Positions 54,001 to 64,000 of a stretch of DNA of 64,000 nt are shown here, in pieces. The DNA lies in contig VTPC01007341.1 in NCBI GenBank assembly GCA_011009095.1, positions 8,973-72,972 of the forward strand, in the 5' to 3' direction. The notes under the pieces were generated by a model, which searched no databases, had not been told where the DNA came from, and saw nothing but the letters and a program-made list of their open reading frames with translations. The stretch comes from Ignelater luminosus. Its lineage: Eukaryota; Arthropoda; Insecta; Coleoptera; Elateridae. The translations under genes and the position numbers were made by a program. The first letter of the stretch is position 1. Every line of letters starts with the position of its first letter.

Positions 54001-57000
54001 CACGTTTATTAAGAAAATCGGTTTATGATTCTATTTTCTAACCAAACGGGTGGTCATATAAAAAAATCGTATAAAAGATGGGTGCAATTGAGCACGGCAA
54101 CTTAAACGCTGATAAAAATAGCAACGTAGAAGACAAAAAATATGCCAATCGATGTAAACTTATCAGCTACTGCATAAGTCTTCATGTTCAATCTGGTACA
54201 CAATATTTCTTTTACGTTCACATCTTCAATGTTTGCATTAATCGTATGCCCTGTTTAACTGTTGTGTCCGTCTGACAGGGTCATAAATCATAATGTATCT
54301 GTCATAGTGATTTAAATACAGAATGTATGTTACGTACTTAGAAACAGTAATGTTCAGACGTCGAAAGTGGTTCCTTCATGTGCTTCGTCCTTTCTTCCAT
54401 TCGGAGGTCTTACCGTCACGTCAGATATTTCTTTCTTTCACTTTCTACAGCTCTACGTATGGAAGCCGTAGACACCCGGTGCAACACCTTTCCTTCATAG
54501 GGTTGCTCCATGAACATCCATACACCAAGGAAAGGCTGGATTACTGCTGTCCTGGGACTTTGCTTAAAAAATGCCTTCCGGAACACGGAGTTAATAAATT
54601 GTAAGAGAATACAAAACGAATTCGAGCAGTTGGTCAAACCAGAATTGTTTTTGGTTAGTTAACGTTCTTTTATTATTTCTTTCAAAAGCGCCTAACATGC
54701 TGAATGCAGAATATTATGGGGGTACAGGTCTAAAATTTATAATAACAAAATCCCTTTAGTTTATTGTTCTACATCTGAATTTTCAGAAAATATTAAGAGG
54801 CTTCAAGGTAAAATTCAGAAATCTGTAGTAATTTGATCTAGATTTCTAAACCAAATTTAGACACCGATCTAAAGAAAAAACTTTCTTCTGTTAATTGAAA
54901 CCACAATTTTTCCATTTCTTCATTCGAAAACCAGCATATGTGACAATTGAAAAGGAGTTTGATAATGTAAGACTGCAGTACAGTATTAATTATCAATTAA
55001 AAGCATCTCCCCGACGTTCTTAGTCTTGAATGATAAATTAATGATAAAAGGTTCAAATTCGACATTAGTTTGTGAACAAAATCGATTTTGTATTGGGTGG
55101 GTCAAAATCAACTCAAATCTAGTCTTCCAAAGAAAAAATCAGTTCGCAATTAAGACACGATTCTTGCACGTACTGTTTAACCGGGAAGTTATTCAAAGGG
55201 CTAAAACTAAATAGTCAAAAACCAAAAATAAAGACGTTCACCTAAAGCAGATTCTCGAGCATCAGTATTGAACTGGTTAGTTTAGTTCGATCAACTCACT
55301 GATTACAAAAAAAGTAAAAAGTCTTTCAAATCGCGAGATTGTTTTGGCACGCCATCTTTTATTGTTTTGACGAGCTTTGCGAAGTTAAATGCTACTATTC
55401 AAGTATCCATTCAGATCTTCTAGCAATTGGAAGTTGATAAGTTAGGATTTTTATTACTTAACTATCATACTTATTTCACATTAATGAAGAGTATAAGATG
55501 CAACAAAAAAGATATAGCAAGAAGAATGATTTGTTGCACTCGCAATAAAATAGAACATAATTAATTGAAAAGATATACTACAGCACAAGATATTCAATTT
55601 ATTACTTTTTTTATTGAATGTATTATCAGTAAATTAAATTGCAGAATATTAAATTCTAGTTTAACCAGTCTAATTTGGGAAACATGAAAAACAAAACCAC
55701 CTTCCTTCCAATTACTTTGATTAATGAAATTCGATATCCTCAAGCATTAGTCGAGAGGAAGAAGCACTACCTACACGGTTTAAGAGCATTTTTGGATACT
55801 ATTACGTTCTGTTCGAAGAACAGGAAGTGACTGTATTTTAAACATAAGGCAGTAGGTAGGTGTTCACCAAGTCGCGTTTTCAAAATAGATTTTATACCCA
55901 CAACTACACATGTGAACTCTTTTTCACAGCATTCGAACAAAAACAAAATCGCGAACTGTATGTCATTAAACTTCAAAAACCGCAACACAGCTCTTTCGAC
56001 TATTAACTATCACATTTCAACATAATCATTCTTCCTGTCCGAGCAGATTAGAGTGAAAATTACAAAAGGAAATATCATCTCTCGTATATGCAACATAAAT
56101 TTCATATTTCATTGTAGGACATTACGTTTTCTCCCGATCGTAAATGATGTTTTCAGTTGCTATCGCACCTACGCTCAAAACATTCAACCCCTTCGTAAAT
56201 TTTTGATAAGGTCACGAGCGAGCAACAACCCCGTATTATTAGTGAGAAAAGTTAAAATGATAACAACACCGCACATTCTTAGACTCATCTATATATACGC
56301 AAATGTTTATTTTACCACCTTGCACATCTGAATTCCAGTATCATTTCCTGGTCTATTTTAAACCTGCCAAGAGGAGAACTGAGAAGTTGAATTTCTGTCG
56401 TTCAAGTTGGTAACATTTTAGGGTCAGCGCTTTTGTGTGATATACTATATTTATTATTCACAAACGGAAGACAAGTACATTATATTAACACACAAGGAAA
56501 TTGATAATGCGGCAATTTAAAATCTTGGGAAGAACTGACGGACATAACACATACAGAAAAGTGTGATAAGGTTAATTTGACCTAGTTCACAAGTGGTGGC
56601 AATGGGTTGGAAGCTTTTACATGAAGAAAACATCCAACCTAAATTCCAGCATGTAGATTACATCATATTTTTCATAAATAGACGCTATTAACTTGAAATA
56701 TTATAAGAATTCTCTAGATTATAATAAAATCCATCATACTGTATGACAGTCATTTAATATGAAATAGAATTCAAGGTTAGAACTTACGGTACACGTCAGA
56801 TTTTATAAAGTGGAAAATTCGTTGTGGCAAAACAAAATTACAGCATAATCGAATTTCCTTCGACAAAATTTTCTTTTTCACAAAGAATTAAATTGAGTTA
56901 ACCTACAATAACATTTCAGGTCGAACAATTTTTATTTTTTTTTTGACGTTTTTGTTTGGTAATTGTGGCATTTTAGAGTATTTAACGTATGATGGTTACT

Positions 57001-58430
57001 GAACACGCTTAGCGTAGATTTCTGCTTTTTGTAAATCTAAAAATATAAATAAAATGACTTACGGCAGCCTGAACATATTTGACAATATTATCCACAATAA
57101 TTTTCCACATAACACAAACACACAAAAAATGTAAACAAATTGGTATAAATGAAGTGAAATGATATGAAAATCACAATGGCTTGATTGTATTCGTGGTAAA
57201 TTATTATATGAAATGTGTTCCAACAGAACTATTTCATTTTTCTTTAGATGACTCAAAAGTTACAAACAATACCGAGTAATAAACGGAGGAAAATTGATAA
57301 GCACTTTATTTCTTGGAAATCTCACGTATCTTTCTCCCCGGTTTAACTTGCAAAATCATCGTGACTTTATTGCAATGTCCATGACTAAAGCAAAAGAAAT
57401 TGTTTCATATTAAATGGAAAGTTAAGTATACAGTGTGTTCAAAATTCGAGGCTGTTAAAAATAAGACTATTAATTTTTTAAAAGTCAAATGTCTTTGCAA
57501 GTATTAACGTCACAAAAAAAGGGATAGGAAAAAACTACCTAGAAATTAAAAATTTACAACATAGGAAAAAGATTAACGCAGACAGGATTTTGCAATCGAA
57601 CGCCTACTTGATTTTAGTGTTATTGCATAGCTCGTTTTTCAGGCTTTATTGTTTTAGAAAGGTTATTCAATTAAATCATTTTTCTTATGCTAATCCTAGT
57701 TGAGTACAATGTTGAACGGTGGACAGTTATAAAGCTTTCTTTCTAAAAATCATTGAATAAAACAAGAAAATGACTTTTAATGAACTTTGTTTGCAAAATA
57801 ACATAATTTGCAAACTTGCCATTCTTTATTTTATTAAATGATTTCTAACAATGATGACTTATTCAGAAAAACCTATTACCGTCATACTACGCCAATTATC
57901 CACAGTATATTGCTATTTAATTTAAAAACTCATTCTTATTTAGTAACTTCCAAAAGCAAAAACACAACTATAGTACGTCTCTCCCGTATCTGTCAACGTC
58001 AAAATATCCTAATTTATGTTAGCTAGAAATATAATTTGATTTTTTATAAAATAACAAAAAGAGTAATCAAGCAACTGCATGTTTTGCCAACTTTCAAGTA
58101 CTTTGACAGATATTATAGAAAAAATGTACTTACTATACATATCCCTGAAAAGCATTCCAAGCGAGTTAGTCAACAGAATCAAAAGCAAGTAGACATCCAA
58201 TTAAAAAGCATCTTCCGTCTGTACCCTCGGTTTGTATCAATGTGTGTCAAATTATCTTACCTTTACTTCTTCGTTTTATTCAATATCAAGATTTCAGAAA
58301 ATCTAGAAACTCTTGTTTCAACAAATATCTACATTACTTTGCGGGAACCAGAGAATGTTTCCTGTAACGGCCCTTTAAATTTAATATTGCAGACACACCA
58401 CATACTGTTGCTTTGCCATCTGCGACTTCA
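51061..58430. other. Apparent intergenic DNA with repeat fragments
   Basis: No protein gene is supported. Traces include a hairpin GGTAGCA/TGCTACC (52393-52414), a tRNA-like fragment (52871-52925), an ACACCCTGTATCT transposon-end word (53983-53995) and a moderately G+C-rich island at 54323-54637 with overlapping frames on both strands but no recognised product. Confidence 0.4.
52865..52925 (+). repeat. tRNA-like SINE head (weak)
   Basis: TGTAGAGGTTAAGACATCCG (from 52870) resembles a pol III A-box region and AAGATCGAAAAT (52909-52920) a decayed B box at suitable spacing. It resembles the head at the right edge of the window (AGTTAAGACGCC). No tRNA cloverleaf closes. Confidence 0.3.
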
Positions 58431-58535
58431 CACTTATAATCTTCACGTCAGCATTCATCTCCTCCCGCCGTTACACAAGCGCAAGCGAGCACAGCCGCGA
58501 GCAGACCGCACGCTTCGAACATTGTCGTAAGCCTC
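58430..58535. promoter_or_regulatory. G+C-rich spot, possible promoter or first exon
   Basis: About 90 bp (TCCTCCCGCCGTTACACAAG onward to CGCACGCTTCG) is sharply G+C- and CpG-rich against A+T-rich flanks and ends at a plus-strand donor-like TTGTC|GTAAGC. On the minus strand an ATG frame MFEACGLLAAVLACACVTAG is open for 24 codons. This could be the first exon of a gene leaving the window to the right, or chance. The strand is unresolved. Confidence 0.25.
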
Positions 58536-61500
58536 CTCAAATTTTATTTATTCTTTTCCGGGTTGAAGAAGAATCTTCAACTAAAATGAACCTCATTGCT
58601 CTTTGGGAAGTTGTTCCACAGCGGGGAAATATTAGCACTTGTATTAATTTAGCGTTCCATTCCGATATTTAATGGGATTCATCTTTTTTTACTTGAAAAC
58701 GACACCACTTCTACTTGGGAGAAAAATCCGAAAACGCTTTCTTTGCTCAAATAAGAACATGTCAAAAATCATAAAATTACTGGTTTTCCCAGTGGCGTAA
58801 CTTATTTATTTTAATTCTGGTAAAAATATCAAGGTTAAAATTTCGCCGTCTCGATTTCGTAGTAACCTGCATCACGTTTTTCCCAGGAAAAACACGCGAT
58901 TCCCATTTGATAAGACGTTGAAGATGTTAGCAATCAAAAGATGTCAGCAAGAGGGGCGTGTATGAACAACACTGCCGTGGGACCCGATTCTTGATGGATT
59001 CTTGGTCTAATTCAAATACCGTAGATGTTACATTACATTAAGATGTTTACCAGGAGGCGTCAATTGTCAATTCAGGAAATATGCACGTATACACGAACGC
59101 ATGCTCAAGGCTTCTTTCAGAAAAGAATTATTTCGAACAAAGAATTGAGTCTACTATAATCTCCTCAACTTTAAATTTCCAACAAGAAAATTTGTAGACG
59201 TCACCTATCGGCTTAAGTGTTATTTATCTCGCAGATGCTTCAGTTCATATTCCAGTCAATGACAATGTAGAAAGTTGGTATTTTAGGTATCCCTTGTGCG
59301 TTTGCACAATTCGCTTTTTTTGTTTTACACTTAATTGTTAACAACGAAAATGCGTACACCCAAGACATAATTTAACACTGCAGCATGGTGCTTATTCCAC
59401 AATAGTCTAGGCCGAAATATACATTAGCGATTGGTTTTCAGGAAAATCTTAAGGGGGGTAATTAGATCGAAAGCATTCTCATTCTAACTGATGGTCAAGC
59501 TACCTTACAAGGAATGACACGCCATCAAATGAGACTAGTCTGAGACTGTTTACAAAATTTCACAACCGTAATAAGCCACAGCAAGGTAACGTACATGTGT
59601 GTGTGTCCAAAATCTATTTAGACACATACAAGGCACGAAACAGTTTTACTGGTCCAAACCGGTGTGTGGCATCTCTAGGACCTCCATTCGTGGCTCGCTG
59701 ATTGGATGAACTATTAAGCAACACCAGCATTACTGGTCTGCCACTGGTAACTGTTATTTTGCAATTAAAATCACAAATCAAGCTAGTAACGATACTGATA
59801 ACCTGTCACCGTATCATACGAAAATACATTCATACGATGGTATTTTCAGGTAAAACCCCATTTGTAGAGAAGCAGTCTACCATATAATCTAGTACATACT
59901 ACAATCGCAGAGGAAACTAAGAAAGTAGAAATATAGTATGCAAAGGAATCAATGGGGAAAATGCCTTGGCAGGGCTAAACTAATAAAGATCTATCTGATT
60001 TAAAGAAAGCTGAAAAATGAATGTTTGACCTCAAAATTAAAATCCATTTTCATTTATTCCTAAGCCTGGTTGTATTTCTTGCGTTGGCTAATGGGAGATT
60101 GTGTAGATAAAATAACATTCACTGTCGACGCATTGGAGACTTTCAGTTTAGAAACATAAAGAAACTTTTTGAAATATTAATTTTCGAATAGTCTCAGATT
60201 CTTGACTTCCAGAAGAACATATTTTACTGAAGAGAATCTCGAACAAACGGTCACTGATAATGTTAACTCTCAACTATTTAATTTGGGTTACGGTTAGTCG
60301 TGCGTCTATGAAAAATGGTCTCGACCATCCCGCAGTTTGGTTATTACTACCCCATCACCAACAAAGCCTAAACTAAATGCGTGAATGTCCTGGTTCTTGT
60401 AGAGTAGTTCAATTTATTTAAGTTTTATTTGCTTTAAGAAATTTTAATATCAGAAACTAAATACAAAACATTTTGCCCAAAGTTTTTAATTGTAGAAGCA
60501 CTAGGTATGAAAGATAATGAAAACCATACCAGTGGCTGCAGATTCCGTATTGACAACTACCATAGCTTCACGAGAGCTGTAAAAATTGTTAGATCTGGAG
60601 AGCCAGTATTTATAAAAAGAAGGAGACTGGAAATATGAAAATCTAAGAGCTCAAACCGTAGGAATTGTAACACTACTTGATTCACCTAGCAAGGTATTTG
60701 ATTTTCAATTCTTTCGACTTCTAACTGATCACAAAATTCAGAAAAATCATTTACTTGCAAATGAATGAATTACCTATTCACCTATAAAAGTGATTTCTGA
60801 AAAGATTTTTGTTTTTAATTTCACAACATGCATCAGAATCACCCTGTATAACACGATTGACGGTTTTACGACCCTCTACTTCAGTGACTGACGTTCAACG
60901 CTGCAGATGAATTGTTGGTATCCCATGATCAAGATTTGTTATTCCTCCTGATGATGAATTTTACTATCAAAATTTGGCATTCATTGTTCCTTGGAGAACC
61001 CCCAAATTTTAAATAAAACCCTTTTTAATGGTTCTTGTAATTCTACTTTAAGAAAATGCAAATCTAAATTATGCCCTGAATAATGTGAGGCACATAATGG
61101 AATTATAAATTAAAATTTGGATAATTACGTTGAAGGCTGAAAGATTTTGAAACGCCTTAACAGAAATTTATTGATGCATTAATCATAATTAGTTAACTAA
61201 AATTGTTTGCATCAGTCTTAATTTTTAAGTTAAATAAAAATTAATTGATAGTCGGAAATCTCGGAGACAATTAGTTCCTTCGAGACTACGATTAGACGAG
61301 AATCCTGAAAATTCCATCGAATGAAAGAAACTCCAGAGAAAAGAGAGATCCGACACTAATTGGTAAGGAAAAGGTTTACAAGAAACGTCAAGGTCGACGG
61401 AGTAATTGTACATTGAACTTAAGTGAATTGGAAAGTATCACATACGATGCACAAGGCATATCCACAAAATAGCCTTGATATAAATACTTAAACAGAACGT

Positions 61501-62762
61501 GATATGTTTCCACTATATCCGTACAAGTATTGTAAAGTTAAAAAAAAATGAAAAAGGAAGAGATTTGTTGCCAACAGGTATTGAATTACCTGATTAACGT
61601 GCCAAAGCACGCTTTCCTTAATGGTTCACATAAAATTTGTAAAGACACACAAAATCTACTCTGGAAAACCCCAAACGTGCCTACTCTTCTGCCGCAAAAT
61701 TTACGGAAAAGAGCATTCATTTTTGCTTTAAGAATGAATTTTTAAAATCCCAATATAGAGAAGTATCGATGCAGAGGTTAGTTTTGTTTTTTATCGACGG
61801 CATGTTGATTAAAATTAAATTAAATATAAAATTTTAAAAACCTCCATTAACTTTAGGTATAAATATTAGTATGGCGTCGAGGTTAAAAATAAAAACTTTA
61901 TGACTGAATATAAACTTTATGTTGTAGGAGTACGTGATTGCGTATGTAACTTGCATTTTGAAGGTTATTTGTGGAACAAAACGTAATAAAAAAGACCAAA
62001 ATTAAACATAAATATTAATTCTTTAATTCATTATATTATGATAAGATGTATGTACAATTACCAATATACTAATATAAAAGCAAATCATTACATGGTGTTG
62101 TTTTTTTAAAAGAAATCAATTAAATTAGAGATTTACCGATAAAATGGCATCGTACATATATTTCAAATCGTATCTATAATTGTAAAAATGTAGTAAATTG
62201 TACAATTCAATACATTTCCCAGTTGGTAATCAAATCATTGGAGGTATGTTTGTATTCAAGATGTTTCTCATTTGTCATTTCTAATGCATGGGGCTTTAAG
62301 CTTCTCAGGTGGCCATCACTTTGCAATGTTCGGTATGTAAAGTCTGAGATAGACTGGATATCCTTTTCTCAAAAGTAACAATAATTTCTAAGGTTATGGC
62401 AAAAAGACTTGAATGAGTCACATTTTTAAATTTGGGGAAATTTCGTACAGAAAAGTTGCTATTGGGTATTGGTATTGAGAATAAGTTGTTTCAGTTATAC
62501 AAGTGCGAAACCTCAAACATAAAGCTAGACGAAAGAAAAAGGAAAACCGTCTGAATGTGCAAAGAAAACAAGTAGCTACAAAAAATGGTTTTAGATTAGG
62601 ACATGGGCCTGGCATTGATAAGCTTTCTTAATAAAGGTCATTGTATCAATACCGTTATAAATATAAAGTTTCAAGAACATTCTACACATAGAACAGAAAA
62701 GGGAATTAGAAAAATCTCTATTGTGTTTTTGCACGTAGAATCAATAGACGCGCAAGAGTCTG
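58536..62762. other. Apparent intergenic DNA
   Basis: I see no gene. A TCACCCTGTATAACACG word (60839-60855) resembles DNA-transposon ends. Frames of 61-65 codons (59702-59887, 61225-61413, 61548-61745) lack recognisable content. Confidence 0.4.
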
Positions 62763-62935
62763 AAAGACCCAAGAATCCTTCAAAGACCAAAAACCAACAA
62801 TAACCCAACGAACCATAAACGCCCGGAGATTTAATAAAAATCCAGAACCCGTAAAGACCTAAAGGTTCACAACAATCGAGAACTTCGCAAAGACTTACAT
62901 GTTCACATTACCAGGAAACCCGCAGAAACGTGCAA
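62763..62935. repeat. Degenerate tandem repeat, about 36-bp period
   Basis: CGTAAAGACCTAAAGGTTCA (62850) and CGCAAAGACTTACATGTTCA (62886) begin consecutive 36-bp units. The word AAAGAC also falls at 62763 and 62782, at about half- and double-period spacing. Divergence is high, so this is an old minisatellite at most. Confidence 0.35.
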
Positions 62936-63960
62936 GTCCGCAAGGATTTAGAATCCCATAGAAAATGAAAATGTAGATGGTGAGAAATCTCGCCGAATAT
63001 CTGTTCAGTGTGCAAAACATATTTTAGTGCCTTTAAAAATCAGAGAACCATCAATAAATTAATTCAAAGCAAGAAATTCTAAATTTTTAACTATTACGTG
63101 GAGAATCAATTTGCCTATTCTTCCAAATAGCGCATAAAGAATGATTGGAAAGTCTCCTCGTCATATTCAATCCTCGATTCTGTAGTAAATCAAAAATTGA
63201 ATGTATGATTTTCAGACTGGAGGATTTTTGCGATTCTGCAATCTTCAAACAGCTTGAGCCAACAGATGAATAAGGCCCCCAAAATGATCCTCGAGGTGTA
63301 AATCTAAAGTCACTCGCATTTATGTACCTGATATAGTATTTGTGTTAAGAGTAGTGGAATACAATTTTCGAAGTTGTGTTTTATGTTATGCATATTTGGT
63401 CTGAAAAGTAATGAAGTTCTGAGTCTCTTGGTAAGTTGCGGAAGAATCTAATTTGGAATGAAGCAACTTTAATAGAAAAGTGTTTTGGGAATATTAAAAA
63501 AAAAACGCAGTCCAAAAAGGCTCCTGTTGTGTCTCGTAATCTAGTTCCATGGTGGAAGCGGCACTGGTTAAAAGCAGTCTTATGATTTTGTGAATTGATT
63601 AAACAAGATCACCTTCAGTTAAGTTTGATAGATTTCCACCATTAAGCGTTAAAAATTGCTCTTTTGAATACCAAGAGCAGCTCTAGAAAACTTCCCTATT
63701 GGGAGGAAGATGTTTAGTACTTGCAAAAGATAATTTTTTTAACATTCAGAACGAGGTCAAAAGAGCAGGGAAGAAAAATACTTTGTTTGGTCGTAAGTTA
63801 TAGTTGATATTTTAATTTTCTCAAAACAAAACAAAATGATTTGTTCTTGTATGGTTTATATCTTTAATTTCAAGTTTGTATGGATTTAAAAATCCTTTGA
63901 AATCTTATTGGAGATATTTTTTTATAACGAATAAAAGTTAAAGCTTAAAAACGAATTGCT
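62936..63960. other. Intergenic DNA near the right edge
   Basis: GGTCTGAAAAGTAATGAAGT at about 63400 resembles mariner-type ends, but no transposase blocks follow that I can read. Nothing else is supported. Confidence 0.3.
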
Positions 63961-64000
63961 TTGAGGTCGAATAGTTAAGACGCCACTGGTTTTGAATCCA
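63961..64000 (+). repeat. tRNA-derived SINE head cut by the window edge
   Basis: GAGGTCGAATAGTTAAGACG (63963-63982) fits an A box and GGTTTTGAATCC (63988-63999) a B box. The internal spacing is short for a tRNA. The element runs off the window, so its body cannot be seen. Confidence 0.4.

Noticed and set aside
57059..57256. 65-codon minus frame ending at a GTAAGTC donor-like site
   Set aside because: It ends in phase 2, does not fit the gene, and the residues look random.
58036..58530. 164-codon plus-strand frame
   Set aside because: It is long but has no recognisable domain, biased A+T-driven residues and no supporting signals upstream. Only its 3' end overlaps the G+C-rich spot.

Overview
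The window looks like nuclear DNA from an insect. It is A+T-rich (roughly two thirds by eye), carries one gene split by very long introns, and is littered with decayed insect-type transposons (Tc1/mariner-like including a DD37E type, RTE-like LINE, tRNA-derived SINE, MITE). Beetle is my guess, but nothing in the sequence proves the order. There are no bacterial features, CRISPR arrays or complete tRNA/rRNA genes.

The main content is one minus-strand gene that I assembled exon by exon from splice signals and matching reading phases. From 5' to 3' the exons are: candidate start exon 50226-50318, then 36384-36518, 14829-14903, 14696-14768, 14513-14637, 8933-9017, and a large last coding exon 4032-6835. 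An alternative first exon with its own ATG (15548-15625) joins the same phase-0 acceptor at 14903. Both chains stay open across every junction and have lengths divisible by three (3390 nt, 1129 aa; and 3240 nt, 1079 aa). The product is a long, mostly disordered, Ser/Thr/Lys-rich protein. Its N-terminal basic block resembles the DUF4592/CRACD (KIAA1211) family of actin capping-protein regulators. The identification is by remembered motif resemblance, so it is moderate, not certain. A consensus splice donor lies 7 nt after the stop codon, and two splice-bounded segments near 2.0 and 1.85 kb suggest a spliced 3' UTR or another transcript.

Layout: 1-4 kb, region 3' of the gene with short repeats. 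4.0-15.6 kb, the 3' half of the gene, whose largest intron there holds an RTE-like LINE remnant and a TIR-bounded 1269-bp Tc1/mariner-like element. 15.6-36.4 kb, a long intron with a MITE and several Tc1 and SINE remnants. 36.5-50.2 kb, a long first intron with a homeodomain-site cluster, a CpG-rich 2-kb block and two unexplained ORF islands. 50.3-51.1 kb, possible promoter/5' UTR and another coding-like island. 51.1-64 kb, apparently intergenic DNA with repeat fragments and one GC-rich spot near 58.5 kb.

I found no clear new biological system. The items most worth checking are the alternative N-termini, the capping-protein-interaction-like motif, the post-stop splice donor, the 39.75-41.8 kb block and the coding-like islands.
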